A stretch of 64,000 nt of DNA from Mactromeris polynyma (GCA_032209605.1 JASFXZ010000009.1:19021553-19085552); one strand, 5' to 3'. Counted from the first letter of the stretch, positions 23,111-36,599 are shown. A program made the numbers and translations. The notes: generated by a model not told the origin, from the letters alone.

Positions 23111-26100
23111 TCATCTGTCATTTACATCCAAATGTTGAGTTTTATCTGAGAGTTTGTTCACGTCATTCTGTCTCTCTTTCTGTAGAGTTGAATCGTTGAA
23201 ATACATTTCTCTAAAAGTGGACGTCTCAAAATGGTCGATCTTAACTTCAGCTCGTGTTGTGTCCTCCTGCAATGATAAAAGTAAAATACACTAGGCAACA
23301 ATATACATGTATGTAGCATTTGAAGTTTGGAATAAAATATAATAATTAATATTCAGAAACCAAATTCATTGGCAATGGACTTAAGTTAACAACAATTTAT
23401 CGCAATTACTTTGAACAAAGGGATAGGGTACAAGTTATCACAACATTATTGAAGCCCTCTCCCAGAACATTTACAAAATCATAGCAACTGCAAGAAAATA
23501 TGACAATGGATGGCACACAAACTTAAATAATTATTATTCGTGTGAATAATCTGCTTTCAGTGTATTTCAGTAGAAAAGAATCTGAAAACAACATTATGGC
23601 AATGGAAAGTCCTTGCTTTTGCCAAAGTGTAGTCATAGGGCTGTAACTGAATACTCATCATAATGATTGTAACTAGGTGTATATATCACACATATGTATG
23701 AGTAGGATATACATACAGAATACTCCTGGATCTTTTCCATGGTAACAAGTCTTCTAGATAATCTAGAATTCAGTTTTTGTTCACAATTATGTACAAGTTT
23801 TAAACATGGATGGGTTGGGATATTGTCAGGTGAATATCTGAAAAGTAAACAAACACTTTATTGAAATTCACAACATAGTTCTATATAAACATATAATTTC
23901 ACGAAAAAACACTACTCTTATATACTCAATAATGTTAATTTTCAATTTTAATAAAAATAATCACCTACACTCAAACTACTTTAATACTGTAGTTTCTCAT
24001 TACACAGAATAGGTTAATAAAATTTCATCACAATGGGAATACATTTTGCCATCCAAGTTTCTTCACACTTGAATATTTTGTATTTCGTTACTTGTTCTTA
24101 CATAATTTCAAATAAAACATGTATGATCATGAAATAAAATTATGCATCCCATCTCTGTGATGGAAAACTAAGAATTTACAATTTGTACATCTAGGCAGCA
24201 GAATAAATCGGCCTGCATCCGAAACCAATGTATGTGTGTAACTGATTGATCTGACACAGAAAATAAGATAAATTGGTTTCAGTACAAATTTATAATACTT
24301 CAACAGAAAATTATTGCCGTGTTAAAAAACATTTTCGATTTATTGCAAGTGAAACAAAATATGAAAATACATTAATTGCAATGGGAAATTGTCAAAGTGT
24401 GAAGGAACTTTTGGAGGGCAGTGTAAACTTGCCTTTAAATGGCAACTTCACCCAAATGTTTGTGAAATAGAGGTCAGAACAATAGTACTAAATGTTTTTC
24501 TTCATTCCAAAACACAAATTGAGGCAAAGAATATATATTTCATCAACATGATCACATTTTTAATTCAACAGTTACAATGTATTATACAATTCTTCAGTTA
24601 AAGACTTCTTGCAACACCAATCATTCAATCAAATTTATCAGTGAAACTCATACAAGCAAAGTTGTTATTTAGTAACCTACGTTTGTATATTCACTGGAAA
24701 CCAGTACACAAGACGACCATTTCTATGTAGATATTTAGCGGAGAAGTTTAGTAAATCTTTAAATATATCAGATAGATGGTACTCCTGCCTCTGTGGATAA
24801 TGTTGTACACCAGGTTTTCTGAAGTCATAAATGTTAATACTCATTAATATGTGAGCGCTGCTATGGATTTACAACCTCTTCTGTAAGTGACGTCATTTCA
24901 AGAAAACGCAACATGATGTCACTATTTGCAAGCAGGAAACATTATTTACTCCATATGGTCACTTCGTTTACATATTGCCATATGGGGCAAATACTGCTTA
25001 CTGTTAGTACATGCAACGTTTTCTGGAAACGATGTCACTTAGAGAAGAAAGCAAATTTTATACACATCTTAAAAATACCAAATTATGTAGCTTGTTGACA
25101 ATTTTACCTAAGAGGTTGAGACAATGCTGTGGAGGCCGAGCTAGAAATCGGAGTCAGAACTAATTAACTTGATAAATTCTATTGGATTGAATTTCATATT
25201 AAACATTATTTAGAGACAATAGGAATTGCACTACTGCCTCTCTGTAAGAACCTTCCACAGTTTTTACTAAATAGACAGGTAACAGAGGCATCGTTCCTAA
25301 GGTGTTCTAGTTATGAACGGTTATATATGTCTTTACTATAATCTTCTATTCACACACGGGGACAGTGAGACCTACAAAATAGAATACTTGGCACCCAGTA
25401 ACCATGGTGATCATTTTTCACAATCAAATTTCAACAATCAAACTCGGTAGAGTAAATTTTGATTGCTGAGCGATGAGTGTTAATAAACTGCTATAGTTCC
25501 AGGCTTTCATGCTCTACTGATATAGCTAACCAATGGTACGTTTGTACATTTTAATAAATTATCGCATGTAAAATATTACTGAATACAACATACATTTCAC
25601 TTTCTGTACTTGCTTCTGTTGCCTGCAAACCAACTTTTTTGGCCCCTTCTCTGATACCATATGGTGCTGCAAAAGTATACAAAATTATGGTTAAATATGT
25701 AGGTATTTACGAATAATGAACAATTCTCAAATTGCATTATTTAACAAACTATATTGCCTAAATGTTTAATGGCAGTCAAAAATACATGCAGTCCGTTCTA
25801 CCATCAACTATCAAAATATATGTAATGGAAGCATTTCGTAAGGCCATCTAGAATATTTGCTCATTACTGGTTCCCCTCTCAAAATTTGGGGTAGGTGGAT
25901 CCTTTTTGCCTTGATATTTTTAAGTATTCTTTGTTTTATTTTTTATACAGGAAAAAGCTATACTTGTATGAAGTAAAAAAAAAGAGGACATTTTGGTGGG
26001 TTAGTGGGGATACTGCAATCAAACTGGTATTGTGTCCATATGACAACTTGCGGTTTCGTCACACATAAAGGGTCATAACTCTAGTATCTGAAGGTCAATC

Positions 26101-29100
26101 AGTAAAGGAGCAGTGTGTGCCACAATATTATGTAGATTTATATATGTACTGACATACAGACAAGAACAATCCATATGCCCCCATCTATTGGGGGTCATAA
26201 AAAGGATGGCCTGACCAACACAGTTTGTGGAACAATAGGCAAACACAGAATTTATAGAATTGTTCACTACAGAACATTGTACTACAGGTTAATGTACTGG
26301 TCCCATGTCAAGTTCTAGTAGCTTATACAATGGTTATCCCCTCTTCCAATACAATTCTTTGTTTACAGAGGCCTTCCTTATTCAATTCAATTTAATTTGA
26401 TCAATTATTATGAACCTCTCCCTTATATCATGATACATACGATCTGTAATAATTGCATCAAACAGTGTAGTTTCACGCCACAATCCCTGTCTTGATGAAT
26501 CCGAAACAAGTGCATCTATATATAGGTTCTCTAAACCGTACTGTCGTAGATTGGAGCAAATGCTTTCATCAGCAGCCCTTTTCTTCTCATTACAGCGACT
26601 TGGTCGAGCTATAATAAATACAGCAATGTGCACATTAAATACTTTGTTTGAATATACTTATGGAAAACACCTATCCTATAAGATTTTAGTACAATCTTTA
26701 GATGGGAAATCTGAGGTTCGCTGAACTCAATAAATTGTTCTGATTTACAAGATTTATTCTAAAAAATGGTCAGATCTTTCAGTCTCTAATTCTTGAAGAG
26801 TGAATTTTAATCCTGTAAATTTTGAGCGATACTGAACATCATCATGAGCTCATTTAGAGGTTTAAACATTCATTCCTCTTTTAAATAAATATATTATGTT
26901 CAAAGACAAATCCCCTTTCCCTTTTAACAAGGATAATGTTTAATCAAGGTGAATATAATGCTCTATAGCTGGAATACTTGTATAGTGTCTAATAGCTGGA
27001 CTGAAATATGAACCTTAAGAAAAATCCACACAAAGAAATTTTACCAAAAAGAAAAAAAATGTTAACACGCAAAAACATGTTCTGGGGTCTAGGCAAAAAA
27101 CAAAGGTAAGGTTGGGAAACCTTAAACAAACATCTTTTTTTATGTCTAATATACCTTTAGCATGTAGTAAAAGGTAGTCCATATCTTGTCCCAGTACATA
27201 TGCTCCATGTATCGCCGCAGCAACCAGTAAACTCCCTGTTGGCAATAGATACAAAAATTCTCTGTCAACACTTTACTTAGAAGACATGAAACATTCATCA
27301 ATTTCCATAATTTTCAATGTATACTGTTTGCTTGTATTTTCGCGGTACTAACAAAGTATTGCAACGGAAGAAAAACTTACTTTGATTTTCTTTTGCGTTC
27401 AGTTTCATCTTCCAACTATTTTACAGTTGATCAATGATAACAATATCATTTATTTTTCGAAATTTTCTATTCTGCCAAATTGTTTCGATGAACGTTTTGT
27501 TGTCAAAATACCAAAGTACCTCGAAAACCAGAAATAAAGCGGAAAAAAACCAGCAAACACTATACTTAATTAAGTTCATGAGAATGTCCCATGTGAAAAT
27601 CAGGGTCAAGGATTATAATATATACTTACACTCCACACTCAAATCACAACATTTCGAGGGTTCAGTGCAAGACTATACTAACTCCTATATAATACATAGG
27701 AGTTAGGACAGTCTTGCGCTGAAGCCTCGATTTACTCTTTTGAGACTGATAGTGACTCATATTAAGTGTGAAAATGTACAATAAAATTATATGAGTGTTG
27801 ATTATTATTTGTGGCCCATTTTCTTAGAGATCTAAGTGTTATATGAGATCTAGGAGTCATTATTAAGTCTGAGTGAGGAGTGTGGCACTCAGACCCAATA
27901 CGTATCCCATATCTCATAATTACCTTAAAATCGCAACGAATATGGACCAAAAAGAATATTCAGCATTCATTTGACATTTTCAATATCAGACTGATAATAG
28001 TAAATTTTGTAACGTGAGATTTGAGGGCTGAGAGTAAGTATTCGTTATAATCCTGGCCCCTGGTAATGTTTATATAAATGTGATTCTGAATCTTTGAATT
28101 TTCCAAAGGCATTGGGTAGACACATGAACTCATTGTACATGTATGTCTCTAGAAATTCAAGATGGCCGATCAATAAATGAATAAAACAACAACAACAATG
28201 ACACCGATCCCCTTACAGTACAAACAATTGTAAAACTGAACTTTAAACTTAAACAGCCATCCCAAAATCTGTGAAAGTGATCCTATTATCTGACCAGTAA
28301 TAAGATCATTCAGTTGCTCTTATAATTTTTTACAGTCAAAACAAAATTAATGTCATTAAATGCTTTGTGCAACACCTTATAGCTGATTGTTATACCAATG
28401 AATATGAATATCCATGTAATACATGTTATACAACTTAAATTGTCTCTGACTGTTGCCTAGCAACAGTGCTGAGATCCAACCAATCAGATGATTGATTTAA
28501 GAAAATGGTCTCTATGCAAGTATTCTCAGATCCTGGATTAACACCACACCACAGTTCCTGTATGCAACTACAAGGGTTTGAGAAAATGATACTATTTACA
28601 AGGTTCATCTTACCTGATCCAACAAATGGATCAAACACTAACATGTCTTTCTTCACAACTCCAACATTAGCCATGATCATGGACAAACCAGCATCCATAC
28701 TTGTATTGGCTAAAATGAAAATAGAGACTGACATGGCATAATAAACACCTCATTTATATACAAGACCTTTACAACCCCATTCCTAGAGAACACCAGGGTG
28801 TCATCATACATATCTCTAAATGGGAATAAGATAGGCAGTACAGACGGGCCTCGCCACACAGATCTCTAAATGGGAATAAGATAGGCAGTACAGGAGGGCC
28901 TCGGCACACAGATCTCTAAATGGGAATAAGATAGGCAGTACAGGTGGGCCTCGCCACACAGATCTCTAAATGGGAATAAGATAGGCAGTACAGGAGGGCC
29001 TCGCCACACAGATCTCTGGAGTAAAACCTGAATCTCACCACACAGATCTCTGAAGTAAAACCTAAACATGCAAATTTACACAGAATCTATTACTTATTCT

Positions 29101-32100
29101 TTAAGTTACAAGTATAACATATGTATCTGCTTAATATCAAATAAGGATTTTCACTTTCAGCTATTACCTATAAAATGTCGTTTCTGTAGATGAAACTCAT
29201 TTATTTTATCTCTCTGTCCATCAGTTATCTGGAATATAATGAATATAAGACCTTAATATTATCTTGTGATTGAATTACCAAGTCAATATACAGACTAAAA
29301 ACTGTGACAGCTACTTTTCAATAGTTTTCCAAAAATACAGAAGAGAAAACAGCAACAAGAAAACCTGTATCTCTTTCAACCATAATGCTATAGGCCTTTA
29401 AAGTAGTGTTTCAGGCCTTGTGTTCACAAAGTTTTCAGGTTCAGGATCAAGATAAAATAAAGGATCTTTCACAAGTTTGTAAAAATTGTAATTCAAAGAT
29501 AAATCTTTTTACATGCATACTGTGACAGATCTGAACATCCTGCAAAACTTTTGAGACATTAAATTCAAATGTCAAGCTTCAATTACATCTAAAGTTATGT
29601 GTTTATGGAACATGAACCAGTAACCCTTTTTAGTCTATATGATCCATGGGATGTTGTGATTACTGTTGTCTTATTTGTTCACTATTGTTGATGAACCTGA
29701 CACAGCCCAACTACTCCATCCATTGGTATTTCTTTCATGAATAGAATTTAATATAAGTAAATTTTGGATTTCAATGTTCATGTACATTCAACATTGACAA
29801 CCATAATACAGATTTATTCACTTTACCACTTTTCACAAACCATAAAGTACCAATTTGTTCCTCTTCCAGCAAGTAAACCATATGATGGTTAAAACACAAT
29901 AACTACAGCAAACAGATACTTATAAATAATGATTTAAATGTACACACACTAACTTACCCACTTAGCAAAGTATACATCCTCTGGTTCAGCAGTGGGGTTT
30001 TGACCAAAGGGACCATAATATTCCAATATATGATAAACATTTTGGGCATTTTTGAGATCCACTTTCCCTTGAAAATTTAACACATCAGCTGGCAAACTCT
30101 GAAAATTGGATAATGTACAATCATATCACAATGCTAGTGGAGTAAAACATCAAGTTAAAAATATGATATACATCAATTGGTAATACATGAACAAAAACAA
30201 ATAAAACATTTAATATTGTCTGTTTTACTCTAAATACCAATATAATGCAGAAAGTATATATGTACCCTATTATCAAGCCCACTTAAATATTTCATACCCA
30301 ATCAAAAATTTGTTTTTGTAAAAATTCCTGTAGGTCTTATATACTGATCACTGTCCTGTAGGTCTTATATACTGATCACTGTCCTGTAGGTCTTATATAC
30401 TGATCACTGTCCTGTAGGTCTTATATACTGATCACTGTCCTGTAGGTCTTATATACTGATCACTGTCCTGTAGGTCTTATATACTGATCACTGTCCTGTA
30501 GGTCTTATATACCGATCACTGTCCTGTAGGTCTTCTATACCGATCACTGTCCTGTAGGTCTTATATACCGATCACTGTCCTGAAGGTCTTATATACCGAT
30601 CACTGTCCTGTAGGTCTTATATACTGATTACTGTCCTGTAGGTCTTATATACTGATCACTGTCCTGTAGGTCTTATATACTGATCACTGTCCTGTAGGTC
30701 TTTTATACTGATCACTGTCCTGTAGGTCTAATATACTGATCACTGTCCTGTAGGTCTTATATACTGATCACTGTCCTGTAGGTCTTATATACTGATCACT
30801 GTCCTGTAGGTCTTATATACTGATCACTGTCCTGTAGGTCTTATATACCGATCACTGTCCTGTAGGTCTTATATACTGATCACTGTCCTGTAGGTCTTAT
30901 ATACTGATCACTGTCCCTCAACAAATGTATGAACCCTCCTACAGAACCAACAGAAAATTACAGACATATTTTTAGACTCAAATGACATTGAAATTCTTTA
31001 TTATATTTAAAAAGTAATTGCATAAATAATGTGTACAGATTACAGCCACAGATATCTCCCTTTATCTCTTCAAGAGTTATCTTCCTTTAACCCATCTATG
31101 TGTCATGCACTACAGAAGGGAGATCATTCTAAAAGAGACAAAGGGAGAGAACTTGTGACCATCTCCTGTGTTAACAGCTGAGTAAGGTAGACTGAAAACT
31201 TTATGAAAATTCTGAAACTTGAAAATACGACATCAAACTCAAACCTCACTTTTGAGTTCCAATGTACTCAATGTAATTATGATATTAATTGTACAGCATA
31301 CAGTGTGTGATACAATTAATCTGACTGCATGTATAATAAAGTATAAAAATATGACTAAAATAAAGTTCAAATGAGATTTGAGTGTTAAATTTGATCTCAA
31401 GGCCCCATGTTCATGAAGGATAAACTGATCTGGATCAACTTGATCCATAAAAATATTTCCCATTTTCATGAAGCAATCAAACACTTTTTCCAGTACTTCT
31501 CATAAACTTACACAAACTTACATAAACATCTTCTTAAAAACATCGTGAAAACATACAAAACTTCACCATGATGTTGAGAAATGTATCATACTTATGACAG
31601 AAACTGGTCTAGATCAAATCAGGATCAATTTTCCAAAGTCGGTCATAACTTATTAATGACTTCCATCTCCTTCTAAATAAGTTTGACAGTTGAATGTAAC
31701 ATTTCGAAATGTTTGCAGGATGTTCATAACTGTCACATTATGTAAAAAGATTTAGCTTTGCATAACAATTTTTACAAAGTTTGAAAGATACTATATTTGA
31801 TCTTGATTCTGAAAGCTGATTCTTTGCGAACACGGGGCCAGTTCTCTAACCCTGGAACCAGTAATACATTACCTCTATTCTGTTAATCTTCTCTTTACTT
31901 GACAAGGATTTGTTGAAAGAAGTTACTTGAAACTTGAAAGACTCTTGACATGCTGTATGTGGTTCCTATGAAATGAATAGTAAATAATGCCATCATTAAT
32001 TAGTAAAAACTGTCGGACTTATTGCAGGACTACAAACACAACTTCATAAGTATAACATTCCTTGCCTAACTCCATAAATATAGAAATTTTTGCCTAACTT

Positions 32101-35100
32101 CAAGAAATATATCAGTACTGTATAAAATTTGTACCAAACTATTGCCTACTTGGCAGTAGGCCCTGATTAAAATAGCCCAGTCATCATTTCGCATTTTTTC
32201 AACATTGATGGTATGTTTGTTATTTTTTGTCCTTTTTCTATCCGCAGCAGAAGAATTCAAGGACAACTTACCAAATTTCATTATTTATTTTTTCAAAATT
32301 CAAGTACTTTTCAAGAAATAGGCATCAAATTCAAGTACTTTTCAAGACCTGTGCGAAATAATTTTGTAAAAAAACAATACAATGTAGATGATTTATTGAA
32401 TAATGTTCTGTCAGCATAAGTATACTTACAACAAAATCGCTAGGTAATTGTTTGAGAGCAGTGTTTAAATCAGCATAAGTCTTCCCATGAGCCCAAAGTT
32501 CGTACACTGATCTACAAATTACAAAGGGACAGTTTTATACAAGCATATGATTATACACACATTTTCCGTGCTATAATATTAGTTCACTGGAGTTCACTCT
32601 TGAACCCCTGCAATTTTCATAGTCACATTTTGACCTAGTCCAGCAACGGACATCACATCTGTATACTGTCGCTGTACATCTGTTACGAAGACGTGTGTAA
32701 AAGTCGGAGTACAGAGACACGTATGCAGGGCTAATTTTGACCCTAAAGATTCTGGCTGAAGGGTAAATTTTTCTCTTAATTACAGGCTATAAAATGGTAA
32801 AAATCAGGTCAACAATTTTTCAAAACCATCCTTGAAATTCAGCACATAGTGGAACTCCTGAGTATACAAGCTTAACTGTTGATAAAATTGTTGTATCTTC
32901 TTTGGTGTTCATTATTAAAATACAACAGAATAAGCAAGCATATAATATCGACGGTTCAGTGAAAGACTATTGTAACTCCTAAATAAATACAAAGAAGTTA
33001 CGATTGTCTTGCATTGAACCCTCAATATAGTCTTTAATGTGTAACCTTAAGCTATGCTTCTGCCCACAGAAGATTATCATGTGTTCTCTCCCTTTATCCC
33101 TTCTAGAGTTATATAGTACTATATATAGACATATACTACAAAGGGATAGAGGGAAAGAAGACTCGTGACAATCTCCTGTGGTTCTGCCATGATATAACAA
33201 CTTTTATAATCATATTATAAGCGCTGCTATGGGATTTACAAGCTCTTCTGTAAGCGACGTTATTTCAAGAAAACCTAAAACGTGATGTCACCATTTTGCA
33301 AGCAGGAAACAATATTTACTCCTTATGGTCACTTTGTTTCATATTGCCATATGGGGCAAATACTGCTTACTGTCAGTCTTATGTGACGTTTTCTGGAAAT
33401 GACGTCACCTAAAGAAGAGGTTGGAAATCCTACGTCGGCGCTCATGAATAAATAGAAGGCAGAACTATCATGCAACATACTCAAATAATTATATTGTGTC
33501 AAAATATGACAGACATAAGTTAAACTTAAGTCATTACATGCTTCAAGTATTTGAGAATATAAAATGGTAAAGCTAAATACTTTCTTAAAACTTACTCTAT
33601 ATCAACAAAACAAAACAAAATACTAATTTACCTGACAAGTATTGCTCGACTAGCAATTGCCTTTGCACAATCAAGAGATGGTAATTTCAGTATCATGAAT
33701 GGATCCTGAAAAACATATATATATTAACTCATATACTTACTGACATAACCAGTGAATATGTATCATTGTTGCATCATTAATGGGTAATATTTACAAAAAG
33801 AACAAATGTACATTTGTATCACTTCCATCAAAGCATGGAATATAATGTTAAATTTGATATTAAATCATAGTGAAAAAGAGCAAAAGAAAACATAAAATGT
33901 AAGAACATTATAGTACACAAATAGCAATCAACATGAAAATTTAACATCCTATTGTTAGTTTCTTTCATTGCCTTCATAAAACAATCAGTAATCAACTCAC
34001 CCTAACATCATTTTCTGGTATCGTTACATCAATGCTGAATGTCTTCAAAATAGATGACAGCTCCTGTAAAAAAGAAATAGTTCGAAGGAAAATCCCTCAA
34101 TATTGATAAATTATAATGAAATAAATACCCTCTTAATTTAAAGCATAAAACAGTCATTAACAATAACAGGGTTCTACATGACCCCGGAATTAACCCTTTG
34201 ACCCCTGGTATTTCCAAAAGGCCACATTTTGACACTTAGGGTTTCGCTGAAGGAACAATTTGTCTCTAAAATGAAAAAATCCAGACAAGAATTATCAAAA
34301 TGACCCTTGAGATTCAGCACTGAATTAGTGAAACCCCTGCATTATAAATGATAAATGTCATATTTTGTTATATGTGTGATAATTTATCAATGAAATTGAT
34401 AAACTTGTTGAGTGATGTACTTATTAGGTTTTGATTTACTCCAGAAATTTGCAGATCAGCAACTGGACATTTTATAAATATCAAATAAGTCCATGAAATA
34501 CCCTTGAAAGTAGTAGCAACAGTACATATAGTTAATATAAATCAAGTACAATGGTACTTCATTTGCCTGTATTTTCCTGCTATACTATCGATATTAGACT
34601 CAGTGTATCAAATATCAATCAACAGAAAAAAGTCATTGATATATCAATATTGATTGTATTAATGACTTCCCTAGAACATCCTTAGAAGTTAGATCTATAG
34701 ACTATACATCTAATATTGATAGACCAGTTTGTGAATTTAAGTTATTTGGAGATTAAGAAAATAATCAAACATCTAAAAGTATGAAGCAGTCGGGTTGGTT
34801 GTAAAGTACAAAGGCTTCTCTCATAATACATGTATATATGTTATTCAGATTAAGACTAAGAGAGCAACTTCATGACTGAAAAATGAAAGCAGTTTCTGTA
34901 ACCATAATGACAAAGTTAATTACTACACTGGTCGTCTAAAATACTTCATTTTTATATTAATGTTTGAACATGTGAACGATTTACCAGGAGAAAAGTGTGA
35001 CCAATTTTAAAGAATGATAATTACTTGGATGAGGTTTGGAAATTATATATATCTGTCCGAAAATTGTTTATCCGAAATACACTCTGTTATCTTAAATAGG

Positions 35101-35249
35101 TAAGACCCCGAGCCTTGGGAAAATCAGATTGACGACACAATAAAAAAAAAGGAAAAAAATCATACCGCTATTCGGAAATCAAGATGTTCGTTAGCAAAGT
35201 GAATTAAATACTTTGGTGAAAAAGCATGATTCGCCCTGGCCGCAGACAT
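23111..35249 (-). CDS. TRMT11: tRNA (guanine(10)-N2)-methyltransferase catalytic subunit TRMT11, complete
   Basis: With TRMT112, TRMT11 makes m2G at position 10 of tRNAs in the cytoplasm, using SAM. I assembled 14 exons with GT-AG borders and consistent phases: 35166-35249, 34001-34063, 33632-33705, 32430-32511, 31873-31965, 29958-30098, 29168-29228, 28614-28709, 27155-27235, 26441-26608, 25594-25666, 24681-24818, 23717-23837, 23111-23266 (1431 nt, 476 residues plus stop; human protein 463). The N-terminal RNA-binding part begins SPKYLIHFANEHLDFRI. The Rossmann methyltransferase has DPFVGSG (226-232), the acidic GQDMDY (247-252) and the catalytic DPPYGIRE (314-321), split across exons 10 and 11, then YHLSDIF and GRLVYWFPV. 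The first ATG has A at -3. An unspliced reading of exon 10 would spoil the DPPY box, which confirms the intron there. No break seen. Confidence 0.93.
24853..25045. mobile_element. MITE family M1, truncated copy in TRMT11 intron
   Basis: Matches 33214-33430 over the left end (GCGCTGCTATGG), the CATATTGCCATATGGGGCAA centre and the ATGTCACTTAGAGAAGA part. The right inverted end is missing. Confidence 0.6.
27651..27733. mobile_element. 83-bp hairpin element, family M2
   Basis: Near-perfect palindrome. The left arm CGAGGGTTCAGTGCAAGACT and the right arm complement it around AACTCCTATATAA. Lies in the TRMT11 intron between exons 8 and 9... relatives are at 32944-33029 and 36460-36503. By position this copy is actually upstream of exon 9 (27155-27235) and downstream of exon 8 (28614-28709) on the minus strand. 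Confidence 0.6.
28811..29060. repeat. 50-bp tandem repeat in TRMT11 intron 7
   Basis: About four full copies and decayed edges of a 50-bp unit containing GATCTCTAAATGGGAATAAG, with starts at 28811, 28861, 28911 and 28961. The last units lose the middle. Confidence 0.85.
30327..30914. repeat. 28-bp minisatellite, 21 units, in TRMT11 intron 5
   Basis: 588 bp made of 21 units of a 28-bp repeat (contains CTGTAGGTCTTATATACTG). Most units are identical; a few carry T/C changes, clustered in units 7-10. There are no spacers, so it is not a CRISPR. It lies between exons 6 and 5. Confidence 0.93.
31400..31840. mobile_element. Foldback element with GGCCCC ends
   Basis: Left end GGCCCCATGTTCATGAAGGA; right end complement GGCCCCGTGTTCGCAAAGAA, with a GATCAA stretch shared further in. 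Lies in the TRMT11 intron between exons 6 and 5. A partial relative is near 29413-29590. Confidence 0.45.
32944..33029. mobile_element. Hairpin element, family M2, second copy
   Basis: Arms GACGGTTCAGTGAAAGACTA and its diverged complement around AACTCCTAAATAAATAC. In the TRMT11 intron between exons 4 and 3. Confidence 0.55.
33064..33181. mobile_element. 118-bp hairpin element, family M3
   Basis: Inverted ends of about 38 bp: left CCACAGAAGATTATCATGTG, right complement CCACAGGAGATTGTCACGAG, meeting in CTCCCTTTATCCCTT-type arms. Looser relatives occur at about 31090-31190 and 61607-61765. Confidence 0.55.
33214..33450. mobile_element. MITE family M1, complete copy in TRMT11 intron
   Basis: Inverted ends of about 50 bp: left ATAAGCGCTGCTATGGGATT, right complement ATGAGCGCCGACGTAGGATT, both leading into CTCTTCT and a GACGT box. 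About 237 bp, non-coding. Confidence 0.65.
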
Positions 35250-35472
35250 TTTGAACGGTGTCGTGTTATGTACACCACATGTGAAAGATTATTATGTCCA
35301 AGGGAGACTAATACGATAATCCATCAATCAATTTTCTACGCAGTGGTTTCCCTTACAAAGTACACATATTTGAGGGGAGACAAACGCTACACGTGAGCAC
35401 GAGTTCACGTCTATAACGTGCGATTGCATCATTTTTTTTATTTAAAGTGTTTTTAAACATGTATGTACACGT
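35250..35472. promoter_or_regulatory. Shared 223-bp gap between TRMT11 start and first tRNA gene
   Basis: TRMT11 (minus) and an initiator tRNA gene (plus) face away from each other across this gap. It must hold the TRMT11 promoter and 5' untranslated region. I see no clear TATA box. A segment at 35333-35395 (TACGCAGTG ... TTACAAAGTACA ... AGGGGAGA) loosely repeats at 54266-54325. Confidence 0.5.
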
Positions 35473-35544
35473 AGCAGAGTGGCGCAGTGGAAGCGTGCTG
35501 GGCCCATAACCCAGAGGTCCGAGGATCGAAACCTCGCTCTGCTA
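35473..35544 (+). tRNA. Initiator tRNA-Met (CAT), canonical
   Basis: 72 nt with no intron; anticodon CAT at 35506-35508. Signs of a eukaryotic initiator: A1-T72 pair, three G-C pairs at the base of the anticodon stem, C33, and a T loop of ATCGAAA with A54 and A60. The internal A box (TGGCGCAGTGG) and B box (GGATCGAAACC) are intact, and a T5 terminator follows at once. The flanks match the C-type module of the array in inverted orientation, although this gene is not mutated. Confidence 0.97.
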
Positions 35545-36101
35545 AATTTTTATTATTTATAATCAAGACAATACATTTAGCAGGTGTCTGATAGGCATAC
35601 GTATGCACATGTCTCTCACTGTACGAACTATTTTCGGTATAGACATTCAATTTTAAAATTTATCATTTAATTCGATCCGAAATTGAACAGAATTGCCAGT
35701 TATTTTGAGAACTAAGTAGCTCCAACTTGAATGACAGGTATCAAATGTGCTGTTGTTTCATAATATATAGAACTACCACGAATACAGTAATACAATATAA
35801 TGGAAACAAAAAGGAATTGTATTGTAAACATGATTTTATTTCAACAAAAAAACGTTACAAATTGTTCAAGGAGAGGAAAAAATTACAAAGTACACTGACT
35901 ATTCACACCCGTATACATAGTATACTATTCGCTTTCGAAAACACTCGAAGTTTTTCTAGTAATACAATTGAACATCAAGGGAAATAACTTAATTGATTGT
36001 AATGTCGTGTTTAAATGGCGCAGTGCCCATGGGGAATTGCACCTGACAGACGTATGTACGCCTACATTATATAAATTAATTAAGTCAACCTTACTACATA
36101 C

Positions 36102-36173
36102 AGCAGAGTGGCGCAGTGGAAGCGTGCTGGGCCCATAACCCAGAGGTCCGAGGATCGAAACCTCGCTCTGCTA
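36102..36173 (+). tRNA. Initiator tRNA-Met (CAT), canonical
   Basis: Identical to the copy at 35473-35544. The left flank (about 35780-36101) is an inverted, diverged copy of the A-type module flank. The B-type module that lies between C and A in the array is absent here. T5 terminator follows. Confidence 0.97.
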
Positions 36174-36459
36174 AATTTTTATCATTTGAAATCCTATCAG
36201 CACTTTTTACAAAGCAAGTAGCATTGAAAGGAGTTCAACAGACGAACGGCTGATCTCAATATTTGTAACACATATGTGCGAGTGAAATACAATTAAATTG
36301 AATAAAATGCTTCTATAATAATAATAATAACAAATTCTCAATATGAGATGCCGCATCATAGAAAGGTTTGCACATTTACCATTCGGTATTTGTAGAAAAT
36401 CTAACACCGATACGAATTATATCTTTTTGTAATATCGTCAAAACATTCAGACATATATA

Positions 36460-36503
36460 CCGAGGGTTCAGTGCAAGACTATACTAACTCCTATATAAAT
36501 ACA
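36460..36503. mobile_element. Half of an M2 hairpin element
   Basis: Matches the left arm of the copy at 27651 (CGAGGGTTCAGTGCAAGACT then AACTCCTATATA); the right arm is missing. It sits just before the decayed tRNA at 36534. Confidence 0.5.
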
Positions 36504-36533
36504 AAACAAATTTAACTAACGTATGACACAAAC

Positions 36534-36595
36534 AGCATAGTGGCGCAGTGGAAGCATGCTGGCCCCATAACCCAGAGGTCCGTGAATCGTAAAAT
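36534..36595 (+). pseudogene. Decayed initiator tRNA-Met
   Basis: The 5' two thirds follow the canonical gene with changes in the acceptor (AGCATAG), D arm (GCAT for GCGT) and anticodon stem (TGGCCCC). The T arm and 3' acceptor are destroyed (GTGAATCGTAAAATTT). Confidence 0.85.
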
Positions 36596-36599
36596 TTCT

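Noticed and set aside
26382..26633. TRMT11 reading with DRMY instead of DPPY
   Set aside because: The change is read-through into an intron; a GTATGT donor at 26440 and the next exon restore DPPYGIRE.
30327..30914. CRISPR-like regular repeats
   Set aside because: Units are contiguous with no unique spacers, inside a eukaryotic intron; a minisatellite.
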